From Bacteroidales bacterium UBA5197 (GTDB lineage Bacteria > Bacteroidota > Bacteroidia > Bacteroidales > Lentimicrobiaceae), in contig DHVX01000025.1 of NCBI GenBank assembly GCA_002412885.1, positions 19,260 to 83,259 of the forward strand: DNA of 64,000 bases. Reading direction: 5' to 3'. The translations under genes were made by a program, and so were the position numbers. Every line of letters starts with the position of its first letter. Position 1 is the stretch's first letter. The notes under the pieces are model-generated. The model searched no databases. It was given only the letters and a program-made list of their open reading frames with translations, and had not been told where the DNA came from. Positions 43,584-52,400 of the stretch are shown in pieces.

Positions 43584-45551
43584 TCAGCCTTTTCGCCCCA
43601 GATGACGGAACGCCCGCATGAAAATGTTGATGTCGTTCGACAATCGGTAATCCCGCGCATATAACATGTTAAGCCTTAGAGCTGTTTCCTGATCAATATT
43701 GTTGATTTTCAAAGCATCGGTAGGATTCAGAATTCCTTTTCTGACAGGCGGAAGATTGGTCGTGCCGGATGGGAATGGTCCGTACCCAACCCAGGTTCTG
43801 TTTCCTGTTAATACCTTGATAATGTTGGGGATAAACCCAAATGGATTTTTCATTATCCACATCAGCAGCAGCGAAAAAGGCAATAAAAACAAAGCTGAAC
43901 CAAAATCGAACAAACGCTTGTTCCGCAAATTGTTAACCCTTTTGATGGAGTTTATTTCTATCACGTAAAGGTCGCCGGTGGTATTGATTGAGTTTGATCC
44001 GATGATGGAAAGACTTTCAGGAGGCGCAATTTTAAACTCAACTTCATTATTGCTGAGTTGCGACATGGTGTCAATAATCTGGTTTGCCGGAATGTCTTTG
44101 GCACAAAAGATCACTTCATCAATTTTATAAATGCTGATGATGTCGGAGATGTTTTTCAGAGAACCGATAAATCCGGTACTGTTTTTCTGATCCTCACCCG
44201 ACGAAACCAGTCCTATAAAACCGGGATTAAGCAAACTTTTTCGAAGCAGTTCGGCAACTCTTTCACTTTCTTCACCATTCCCGAGGATGGCAAATCTTCG
44301 GTTTTCATTATATCCCAAACGATAATTTCTGAATCCTGCAAAATGAAGTAAAAGCCGGATTCCGGTCATCGATAACAATCCCCATATTCCCGAAAGGATA
44401 ATAATGGCCCTTGAAAAGCGGAAATCAATCGGTAAAAGTGCATAAAAAACAAGAATGGCAACAGTTCCGGCAAAAATCCCGGTGAATATTTTTCGCAAAT
44501 TAAGGGGTTTGTCATAACCGCCTGCAATCAGAACAGAAAACAGCCAGATAAAAATATAGGCAGGCAGCAAACCGAAAAGAAACATCGGCGGATAGTGGCC
44601 TCCGATGGTGTAGATGACATTTGCCTCCCAGTAATCCACAATCAGCAGCGATCCGGAATAGATAACCGAAGCATCTGCCAAAGGAAGTAAAACTGACTTA
44701 AGTAAGCGATGAATCACTGAAATGCCTGCCCTCAGATAAATGGCAATATGAATCAGGAAGGAAAACAGCCTGGCATTTTTCTGAGAGAAGTGCTTTTTTG
44801 CGAAAATCATCATCGCATTATAAAAGACAAACACATAATTGATGCTTGACTTTTTGGTGCTTTCGCCCTTGTAATGAATGATGCGGGCATCGGGATAATA
44901 ATAGTTTTTATAACCTGCCTTTGTGATTCGGTAGCTCAGGTCAATATCTTCGCCATACATAAAAAATGTTTCATCGAGCAGACCTGTTTTTTCAAGCGTT
45001 TCTTTCCTCAGCATCATGTAGGCTCCTGCAAGAACATCTACCACATGCGTTTGGTCACGGTCGAGGTAACCCAGGTGATACTGACCAAAAAGTTTTGATT
45101 TCGGGAACAGCGCCGATAATCCAAAAATTTTATAAAAAGCAACTGCCGGTGTCGGAAGTCCACGCTTTGATTCAGGAAGGAATTTTCCATTTCCATCAAC
45201 CATTTTTACACCCAGCCCACCGGCATCGGGATGTGCATCCATAAAGCCGATTGACCTTGAAAAAGTGTCAAGCTCAACAATGGTGTCGGGATTCAGCAGC
45301 AGAATATATTCACCTTTTGCCTCTTTTATGGCCTGATTGTTGGCTTTCGAAAAGCCTGTATTCTCTTTGTTTGCAATTGTGATAACCCACGGGAATTTTT
45401 CAAGCACCATTTCCACAGAGCCATCCACAGAGTTATTGTCAACCACAAACACCTCAGCATCAATATCTTTAATGGCTGCCTCAACGGAGTGAAGACATTG
45501 CTCAAGGAAATATTTTACGTTGTAGTTAACAATTACAACTGATAGTTTCAT
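43584..45551 (-). CDS. GT2 glycosyltransferase fused to a membrane and degenerate sugar-phosphate-transferase region
   Basis: In this 655-residue protein, residues 1-250 form a family 2 glycosyltransferase (VVIVNYNVKYFLEQCLHSVE, FVVDNNSVDGS, GEYILLLNPDT, and FFMYGEDIDLSYRITKAGY) of the rhamnosyl-transferase-like type. Four or five membrane helices follow (about 265-415). A Rossmann-like nucleotide-binding section (FAILGNGEESERVAELLRK, about 430-540) comes next. The C-terminus resembles the bacterial sugar transferase fold (NLRNKRLFDFGSALFLLPFSLLLMW, VGYGPFPSG, LPPVRKGILNPTDAL) but lacks several catalytic positions. So the N-terminal half should be an active transferase for a cell-surface glycan, and the C-terminal half an inactive or altered WbaP-like anchor. 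It is a single gene. Confidence 0.82.
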   Translation of the reverse strand: MKLSVVIVNYNVKYFLEQCLHSVEAAIKDIDAEVFVVDNNSVDGSVEMVLEKFPWVITIANKENTGFSKANNQAIKEAKGEYILLLNPDTIVELDTFSRSIGFMDAHPDAGGLGVKMVDGNGKFLPESKRGLPTPAVAFYKIFGLSALFPKSKLFGQYHLGYLDRDQTHVVDVLAGAYMMLRKETLEKTGLLDETFFMYGEDIDLSYRITKAGYKNYYYPDARIIHYKGESTKKSSINYVFVFYNAMMIFAKKHFSQKNARLFSFLIHIAIYLRAGISVIHRLLKSVLLPLADASVIYSGSLLIVDYWEANVIYTIGGHYPPMFLFGLLPAYIFIWLFSVLIAGGYDKPLNLRKIFTGIFAGTVAILVFYALLPIDFRFSRAIIILSGIWGLLSMTGIRLLLHFAGFRNYRLGYNENRRFAILGNGEESERVAELLRKSLLNPGFIGLVSSGEDQKNSTGFIGSLKNISDIISIYKIDEVIFCAKDIPANQIIDTMSQLSNNEVEFKIAPPESLSIIGSNSINTTGDLYVIEINSIKRVNNLRNKRLFDFGSALFLLPFSLLLMWIMKNPFGFIPNIIKVLTGNRTWVGYGPFPSGTTNLPPVRKGILNPTDALKINNIDQETALRLNMLYARDYRLSNDINIFMRAFRHLGRKG

Positions 45552-45681
45552 GCCTGGAATTCTTTGTATAGCGGACGGTAAAGGTATGGATTTATCAGAA
45601 ATTCTGCGCTACATCAAGCTGGTCTATCTTCAGCATCACGATTATGATGATCAGATGGTTTCCGGCTTATGAATTTTAACT

Positions 45682-45689
45682 TAGTTTTG
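45682..45689 (+). promoter_or_regulatory. Promoter -7 element (TAGTTTTG) of the pseudouridine synthase gene
   Basis: TAGTTTTG matches TAnnTTTG, 15 nt before ATG 45705; it lies inside the longer open frame beginning at 45669 and so argues for the downstream start. Confidence 0.55.
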
Positions 45690-45704
45690 CCGAAAAATCA
45701 GTTA

Positions 45705-46280
45705 ATGAACGTGCACCGGCATTTTATATTTCACAAACCTTTCGGATATCTGAGTCAGTTTAAATGTGAACATGACTGGAAAAAGGTGATAGGTGAGTTT
45801 TATGATTTCCCTGAAGGGACAATGCCGGTTGGAAGGCTTGACGAAGACAGCGAAGGTTTGTTGCTCCTGACCACCGATGGAAAGCTTTGCGATCTGATGC
45901 GTGCTAAAGATCAGGAGAAACAGTATTATGCTCAGGTTGACGGACTTATTGACGAAGCTGCACTTGAAAAGTTGAGAAACGGTGTAGAAATAGGAGTTAG
46001 AGGAGTTAAATACATGACCCTGCCATGCAAAGCTGAGCTGCTTGAAACAGATCCGGAATTTCCGGCACGGACAAAAAGAATCCGCGACGAAAGGCATGGA
46101 CCAACATGTTGGATTTCAATAACATTAACTGAAGGGAAAAACCGGCAGATAAGAAAAATGACAGCTGCGGCGGGTTTTCCAACCCTCAGACTTTTCAGGG
46201 TAAGGATGGGTGAAGTTTTGCTTGGAAACCTCAAAGCCGGAGAAGTGAAAGAAGTTGATGGATTTGGATTGGTTTATTAA
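45705..46280 (+). CDS. RsuA/RluE-family rRNA pseudouridine synthase
   Basis: The protein is 191 residues from ATG 45705, selected because a promoter element lies between it and the upstream in-frame ATG. It isomerises a uridine in rRNA. Motif I/II segments are FIFHKPFGYLSQF and the catalytic MPVGRLDEDSEGLLLLTTDGKL, with Asp in GRLDEDSEGL. KQYYAQVDGLID and the C-terminal ITLTEGKNRQIRKMTAAAGFPTLRLFRVRMG complete the fold. The lack of an S4 domain and the length match RluE (23S rRNA U2457) more than RsuA or RluB, but the target is inferred. Confidence 0.9.
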   Translation: MNVHRHFIFHKPFGYLSQFKCEHDWKKVIGEFYDFPEGTMPVGRLDEDSEGLLLLTTDGKLCDLMRAKDQEKQYYAQVDGLIDEAALEKLRNGVEIGVRGVKYMTLPCKAELLETDPEFPARTKRIRDERHGPTCWISITLTEGKNRQIRKMTAAAGFPTLRLFRVRMGEVLLGNLKAGEVKEVDGFGLVY

Positions 46281-46413
46281 AGTTTTATACGAATTATGCT
46301 TTTCGTAAACTGATTTAAAAAGGATAGGTTGTATAAGTGGATAGGTTCGTTTTTACTGGTATCCGATAATTTAAAATCACTTCTGCAATTTCATAATACC
46401 TGAATATTCAAAA

Positions 46414-46824
46414 TTATCTGAAATTCGAATCCAGTATCCTGAAATAGTAAACGCTTGTATCTGCTGCTGTTATATTTGTTAGAACAACTGTATCACTATC
46501 TTTTTGTTTTGTAATTAAGGTGCCAACTTTAATTACATCGATAATAGTTCTTTGATTGTGATCCATATCTGCCATGAGTGTCCTTTTTCCGGATTTCTCC
46601 ATTATGACATCTATAGCGTAAGGATTGACCTTAAATCCATTTGGAAGGAAAACCGAAGAGACTTTATCATTGATAAATTCCTTCTTTTCAATTAGGACAT
46701 ACTCCTTACTATAATAATCATCTGCTCGCTTCATTTTATGATAATGGTAAAGCATAACAATAATGACTACTACCGGTATTACCAGGACAGATCCAATTTT
46801 TTTAAGAATGTCTACTTTCACCAT
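46414..46824 (-). CDS. Small membrane-anchored protein, paralogue of the 48389-48799 product (module 2)
   Basis: The 136-residue protein has an N-terminal transmembrane helix (about 12-26) and a soluble remainder of no known family. An ungapped hand alignment with the protein at 48389-48799 gives about 78 of 136 identical residues. The ends are almost invariant (MVKVDILKKI and KQKDSDTVVLTNITAADTS...YYFRILDS), while residues about 30-90 have diverged strongly. The flanking upstream 100 bp is also duplicated. It is the last gene of the RHS operon, after the LemA-like gene. Duplicated, rapidly diverging small genes next to toxin tips are typical of immunity or accessory proteins, but no activity is known. 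The function is inferred from context only. Confidence 0.7.
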   Translation of the reverse strand: MVKVDILKKIGSVLVIPVVVIIVMLYHYHKMKRADDYYSKEYVLIEKKEFINDKVSSVFLPNGFKVNPYAIDVIMEKSGKRTLMADMDHNQRTIIDVIKVGTLITKQKDSDTVVLTNITAADTSVYYFRILDSNFR

Positions 46825-46925
46825 AGATTGAATAGGCCTTTATTGAAACTAGCGGAAAAATAATCGCCAATATTTATAATAGTGTTGAAAGCGGAATTGC
46901 AAATTCCACTTAGCCGGGGTATATC
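46418..46925 (-). repeat. Duplicated segment, copy B (pairs with 48392-48898)
   Basis: The coding region of the 136-residue protein plus about 100 bp upstream is duplicated. Near-identical blocks lie at both ends, and a shared GGAATT-GCA-AATTCC hairpin (46893-46907) lies in the upstream part. The boundary coincides with the stop of the preceding gene. Confidence 0.8.
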
Positions 46926-46929
46926 CTCC

Positions 46930-47559
46930 CTATTCAGTAAAACCGTATTCTTCTTCAATCTTTCTCTGCCATTCAGGAATTTCATTTTTTTTCGCAATAG
47001 GATCCTTATTTGACTTACCGTAATACAATTCGAAATAAGGTTGTCTTTTAAATCCGTGGGATTTAGCTATAAGAAAGACTGGGAATGTAGAATAAAAAAG
47101 ATTGAATTCTTTTACTACAGTATTATATTCTTTTACTCTATTATTTAAGTTCAATGCACTTATTTCAAGAAGATTTAATAAGCTATCAGAAAATGGACTT
47201 TTTGCATAGCTGCTGTCATAAATCAGTCGTTTCAAAGCCAAAAAAGACTCATTAATTTTGTATTGTGTTGCAATAACGGTGTCGTTGCAGTTGCTATCAG
47301 TTGTTATTGATTGGCATTTCTCAAACAAGTACGCTATACTGTCGTTAGTTTTCTCCAATTCTTGATCAGACCTTATTAATTTACACAAATATTCCTTATT
47401 CAAATTTTGTAAATAGGATAGTGAATCCCATTCTGCATAAACCATTTCCAGTTTATTATTTAGATTGACTTTTATTCTTGCTTTTACAATGAAATAAATG
47501 CCAATCATAATTGCTAATAAAGCAACTAAAATTTTGAGACCAAGTAATAAGTTTTTCAT
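46930..47559 (-). CDS. LemA-like membrane protein, candidate partner of the orphan RHS tip
   Basis: The 209-residue protein has an N-terminal membrane helix (about 5-24: LLGLKILVALLAIMIGIYFIV) followed by a long, mostly helical region (coiled coil). Its C-terminus, LNNRVKEYNTVVKEFNLFYSTFPVFLIAKSHGFKRQPYFELYYG, matches the LemA-family pattern (N-x-x-V-x-x-YN...FP...G-F--RPYFE). LemA proteins are membrane-anchored helical bundles of uncertain function. The gene begins 20 nt after the stop of the orphan RHS C-terminal fragment and precedes a 136-residue paralogue, which is the position of an immunity gene in polymorphic-toxin loci. The LemA similarity is limited to the C-terminal third. Confidence 0.65.
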   Translation of the reverse strand: MKNLLLGLKILVALLAIMIGIYFIVKARIKVNLNNKLEMVYAEWDSLSYLQNLNKEYLCKLIRSDQELEKTNDSIAYLFEKCQSITTDSNCNDTVIATQYKINESFLALKRLIYDSSYAKSPFSDSLLNLLEISALNLNNRVKEYNTVVKEFNLFYSTFPVFLIAKSHGFKRQPYFELYYGKSNKDPIAKKNEIPEWQRKIEEEYGFTE

Positions 47560-47579
47560 TTTTCTGGATTTATTTTAAT

Positions 47580-48299
47580 TTATTTCCAAAACCCATTTGC
47601 ACCACCACCGCCAAAACCATTATGGAAGTCTTTAACAATAAATTGCTCATAAGTCGGTTTGTCCAAATATTTTATAGTGTTTACGATAAACCCATTCTCA
47701 ATTTGGAGATAGACAACTTCTGAAAGTATTGCAGCTGAAGTTTTAACTAAAGCAACATTAGAAATAGCTTCAGTTCCAAGTGATTTATTTAGCGCTCTAA
47801 TAGCTTTGATTCCTTGAGAATAAACCTCCAAATTCTCTTTACTAATCTCGGTTCCATATGTTTCAGTATATAGCTCTCTAAATTTAGAAAGTAATTTACC
47901 TGGTTCTGTAGCTTCTAATAAAGCTTCTGCAACAAGGGAACCCGCCATAATTTTAACCTCATTTTTTTGATATCTTTCAACAAGCTTTTTAGCATATCTT
48001 CTTTCGAAATCTTCAGAAAACCCATGCTCTCCCATATGATTCAACGCCATCACATACGCTCCGGTAACCGCGCCATTGGCAAATTTACCCCCGCCTAAAG
48101 CTTCGGCTGTGCCACCAATTGCTGCTGAGATTGCTATTTTTTCTGCACCGGACATATTGCCACCATTTTTCATTAAATATGAACCACCCAGCGAAGATAT
48201 GCTTCGACCGGAATAATTTTCAACAGCTAAAGTATATCTTTTTATAATCACTTGCAACGCCTTCCGCTCAGCATAAACTCCACCTGAGAGAAATCCGTG
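47580..48299 (-). pseudogene. Orphan RHS C-terminal tip fragment (displaced toxin cassette)
   Basis: The open frame encodes the RHS pre-tip region seen in the 2144-residue protein (GGKFANGAVTGAYVMALNHM versus GGKFSNGAVTGAFVYLLNHM; ISSLGGSY versus VSSLGGSY; HGFLSG in both). A different, helical tip of about 145 residues follows, ending DFHNGFGGGGANGFWK. No RHS core precedes it: directly before HGFLSG is an in-frame TAG (48302-48300) where the full-length copy has CAG. An unrelated insertion of about 25 codons separates HGFLSG from ISSLGGSY. Possible starts are a TTG at 48257 or ATG 48173, neither with a clear initiation context. It is likely a silent or recombination-dependent alternative tip. 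It is followed at 20 nt by the LemA-like gene. Confidence 0.7.
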
Positions 48300-48388
48300 C
48301 TAAAACCAGATAATATAGCCTGCCGGTTTGGGTCTTATAAAAACCATCTAGAAACATACAATGTGGATAATAGAAATAGAAATTGATA

Positions 48389-48799
48389 TTACTTAAAATC
48401 CGAATCCAGTATCCTGAAATAGTAAATGCTGGTATCTGCTGCTGTTATGTTTGTTAGAACCACTGTATCACTATCTTTTTGTTTTTTAATTATGGTACCA
48501 ACTTTAGTTACATCACTAATAGATCGAAAGACATTGTCTTCGTTTGCAAACAATATTCGTTTGCTACCATTAGAAAGTACAATTAGTCTGGTAGAAGGAG
48601 TAGCTTTAAATCCATCGGGAAAGTAAATGTTAATTATAACATCATTAATTGAATCCTTTTTTTCAATTAATAAGTATTCCTCTGATAAAGTGTTACCTAT
48701 ATGAGTCATCCGATATGAATGATAAACCAAAATGCCAATTATTAATACTGGTATGGCCAAGACAGAAGCAATTTTTTTAAGAATGTCTACTTTCACCAT
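48389..48799 (-). CDS. Small membrane-anchored protein, paralogue of the 46414-46824 product (module 1)
   Basis: The 136-residue protein has one N-terminal transmembrane helix (about 12-26: SVLAIPVLIIGILVY) and the same invariant ends as the module 2 paralogue, with a divergent middle (residues about 30-90). No family is recognised. It lies directly downstream of the MORN-type lipoprotein gene and upstream of the orphan tip. So each toxin tip is followed by one candidate immunity gene and one member of this pair. Since both copies keep intact frames and substitutions concentrate in one region, both are probably expressed and functional. The role is unknown; immunity accessory or envelope factor are options. 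Confidence 0.7.
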   Translation of the reverse strand: MVKVDILKKIASVLAIPVLIIGILVYHSYRMTHIGNTLSEEYLLIEKKDSINDVIINIYFPDGFKATPSTRLIVLSNGSKRILFANEDNVFRSISDVTKVGTIIKKQKDSDTVVLTNITAADTSIYYFRILDSDFK

Positions 48800-48898
48800 A
48801 GATTGAATATGCTTTTAATGAAACCGGCGGAAAAATAATTCCCAATATAGATAATGGTGTTGAAAGCGGAATTGCAAATTCCACTAAGCCAAAGTAAA
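48392..48898 (-). repeat. Duplicated segment, copy A (pairs with 46418-46925)
   Basis: Copy A of the roughly 500-bp duplication, with the GGAATT-GCA-AATTCC hairpin at 48868-48882. It ends just before the stop of the upstream MORN-type gene, as copy B ends just before the stop of the LemA-like gene. Confidence 0.8.
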
Positions 48899-48900
48899 AA

Positions 48901-49458
48901 CTACTTTTCATGCAATATTTCATTTATTATATTACCTTCTTTGTCAAAGTATTTCCAAATACCAAATGGTTTTCCATCCCGATAATTGCCAATACAGTAT
49001 AAACTCCCATTTGGATACCATTCCTGATAAATACTATCAGGTACATAGTTATTATAATAAAGCTTTTCAATATTTCCACTAATTTCATCAATTGAAATTC
49101 TGTACCCATTTCCATTCTTCATGGTTACAAACTTATTGGTATCAAAACTATAGTTATATATGATTTTACCACTTTTGAAAAATGAAGAATCGCTTAAATC
49201 TCCATCTGGATGGAAATGCAACCATAAACCATCTTCCTTCCCATTCTTGTAAAATCCCTTCATTTTGAGATTTCCATTCAGAAAAAAGCTTACAATCTTG
49301 CCATGTTGAAATCCATTTCGTAATTCGTACTTTTGCTCAATTTGACCTGACTCATAATATTCCAATATTGTTTCTTTATTTTCTTTACAACTGAAGAAAA
49401 TGATAATACCAATTGTTAGCAATACATACTTTTTAAAATGTTTTATCAATTTAACCAT
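48901..49458 (-). CDS. MORN-repeat (YwqK-type) lipoprotein, candidate immunity protein of the RHS protein
   Basis: The protein is 185 residues from ATG 49458, 13 nt after the RHS stop codon; longer frames would overlap the RHS gene. A lipoprotein signal (LLTIGIIIFFSCKEN) is followed by MORN-like repeats with the G-x-x-x-G-x-W pattern: YESGQIEQKYELRNGFQHGKIV, LNGNLKMKGFYKNGKEDGLWLHFHPDG, and YPNGSLYCIGNYRDGKPFGIWKYFDKEG. Database labels for this repeat type include 'YwqK family antitoxin'. Position directly after the RHS C-terminus is the standard place for an immunity gene. A periplasm-facing lipoprotein would fit a toxin acting outside the cytoplasm. The function is inference. Confidence 0.75.
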   Translation of the reverse strand: MVKLIKHFKKYVLLTIGIIIFFSCKENKETILEYYESGQIEQKYELRNGFQHGKIVSFFLNGNLKMKGFYKNGKEDGLWLHFHPDGDLSDSSFFKSGKIIYNYSFDTNKFVTMKNGNGYRISIDEISGNIEKLYYNNYVPDSIYQEWYPNGSLYCIGNYRDGKPFGIWKYFDKEGNIINEILHEK

Positions 49459-49471
49459 CGTATAAGTGTTT

Positions 49472-52400
49472 TTAATCATTTTTACCATAAAATTTGATAC
49501 CAACATTTATGATGTCACTTTGAGAATAAAAGTGAAACACCCAGTTACGTTTTTCACTTCCCATATAATAAAAATCAAAAGTTTTTGAACTCAAAGGAGG
49601 AATAACTGCTTGAAAACTTTCTCCTGTAAATTCAAAAAGACCAAAAATTTTGCTGTAGACAGAACCAGTTGTATGATCAGAAACCTCGATATGAGCACCA
49701 AAAAAATTCAGATTCTTTACAACAATTTTAACATGCTGACCTGCTTCAATCTCATAATCAAGAGGCCAAACCTTAAATTGATTATCTTTAGCATATGCAG
49801 TTGAGCCAATAAGTTCTAATTCTTCTTTTGGTTTTTCTTTAACTTCTGGGTCTCCTTTCGGTGGGTCTTTTGTTTCATGCGCCATATGATTCAACAAATA
49901 CACAAAAGCCCCGGTAACAGCACCGTTTGAGAATTTTCCCCCACCAATTGTCTCGACTGTACCACCTAATGCTGCTGCCATTGCTGTATTTACTATTCCA
50001 TTTATATTTGGGCTATACGAACCACCCAGCGAAGATACAAAACCTGAGAGAAATCCGTGCTGAAATTTTCCACCTGATATCATTCTTGAAACTCCGTTGT
50101 TAATTCCATGAGCGGATGCTCGCAACAGTTCGTTTGCAAAAACCTTATTATTGGCACCAAAACCTTTTCCGATACCGCTGGTGACCAGAAGATTAATATA
50201 TACTGGTGCAACAAAATCCACAAAAATGTTCACGTTAGCACCTTTTGCCATGGCATACATGCCATCCATAACAGCGAATGTACCTGCCACAATCATAGCG
50301 GGCAATAGAGCACCTCCTGAGCCTATTGAAACTACTGTCATAGCCATTATCCTGATAAAGGTAAAAAATGCGCCATCAATACTGTATCCGGTAGGGTCAA
50401 CAAATGAAAGCGGACTATTCAGGCAATAGGTGTATGGGTTCAGTCCTATAGGCAAATTGGGGAACTGAAGTACAGGATCCGGTGTAAAGAAGAGCCCCAG
50501 AACAGGATCATAAATACGACCATTCATATTTATAATAGAGAATAATTCAAGATGCTCATGGCCTGTAAAACCAACACCATATTTAAAACCAACCGGACTT
50601 TGTAATAAGGCCCACGTTTGCGGGTCGCGCCGACTGCCCCATGCATCGTAACTAAACTCAGCTATAGTGCCTCCATTTACAGGTACAACAAACTGTAATG
50701 AGCCTAGATGATCCTTTAAAACAACTGATAACTGGTTACTGTTATCAGTTATAGTATTTATAGCTATAAGTCCGGCAGGCGAATAAATATAAAAGACTTC
50801 TGTTACGACATTCGATTCAACATATTTTTCATACAAGCTTCCGACAAAAATTTTTGTGTCCCGTTTATCAGTAATCTGCTTAATACGTTGCTTGTTTACT
50901 CCATAAAACAATTCTAGCTCATGTACAATGTCTCCTTCATTCTTTTCTGAAACATACTTAACCTTGTTGAATGAAGTATATTCAACATTCTGCAAGAAAC
51001 TATTAATCGAGGGTGGTTTGTTATTAATTGAAACCAGTTTATATGGGTTTGCATCAGTACTGGAATATTGATATGTGCCAACATCAGACTTATTTGATAT
51101 ATTGCCAATATTGTCATAAGCAAGGCTCAGCGCAACCACAGAGTTCTTATATACAGTTCTCAACCTGTTTAAATCATCATAATAAAATGATTCTTTGAGG
51201 TTGCGTTTTACATCTTTTCTCCATTCAAGATATCCAGCCTTATCCCATTTGTACTCATTATTTTGTATATCACCACTAACTATGGTGTGGATTAAGCCTG
51301 TCTCAGGATAATACTTCATGTCCACCATATGCCCGTCAGCCAATTGCTGTTGGGTTATGTTGCCCCTTGCATCCGTTTCCTCTAATTTCCATAGTATTGA
51401 CTGATTGGTTGCATTTACTATCTTAATCAGCACACCATAATCGTTATAAATGTTTTTTACAGTAAGTTTAGATGTGGGATAGGTTATTAAATCAGGACGG
51501 CCAAAAACATCATAAGAAAACTCTGTTGTAAAGGATTCATCAAAGATTTTTTCAATGTTTGATGAATTACGACTGAGGTTGTCATAAAAATATTCTATTG
51601 AATGTTCGGGTCCTGCCATTTTACTAACCATGCCTATCCCATTAGGTCGGGTGTCATATTCAAAGGTATATTCGCCCTCGTGTTCAGTTTTCCTGAGAAG
51701 TCTTCCCAATTTATCGTATTGATTAAAAATGACATCATAACCATTATGACTGATCTTGGTTGGCTCATCATAAGCATTATACTCGTAAGTTGTTAAACCT
51801 CGAGCAGGTTCATTCATTGACTTTAATCTTCTTAATGGACTATCGTATGTGTAAGTTATTGTCGTTTTGTCATTATTGCTGTTTTTAATTGTCTTAATTT
51901 GTCCGTCAGCATAATATTCTTTAATTATCTTGTTATTGTAAAAATCTTTCGTTTCAACCAATTGCCCAATTGCATTTGCTTTGCTTGTAAAATATTGCAT
52001 CTTCGAGTTGGTTGTTTTTGTTACGGTCAACCCATCTTCTGAAAAATAGTCATATCGTACATATGAATTAGTCTCCGGCATTTTGATTCTTTTTGGCCGA
52101 CCCAATTCATCGTATTCTTCATAAACGGTATAATAGATTTCTGTTGCAGTGCTGTAATAAGGTTCTGACTGCCTGAAAATTCTTCCTTTTGAGTCGTATT
52201 CTGTATCCACGTAAATTATTTCCGTTTCATTCATACCAAAGCTCACTTCTCTTATTACACGACTTAGCACATCATAAAACTTAATAAAAGGCATATTTCC
52301 TGAAGACTGATGCCACGAATAGTAAACTGCTTGTAGTGCAGGTTTATAGGGTGTCTCGGTTTCAACCCATCTTAAAGCATCTATGTTGATGTTCCCATTA

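Noticed and set aside
46414..48898. Insertion sequence or transposon as cause of the duplication
   Set aside because: No transposase, terminal inverted repeats or target-site duplications were seen; tandem segmental duplication explains the pattern.
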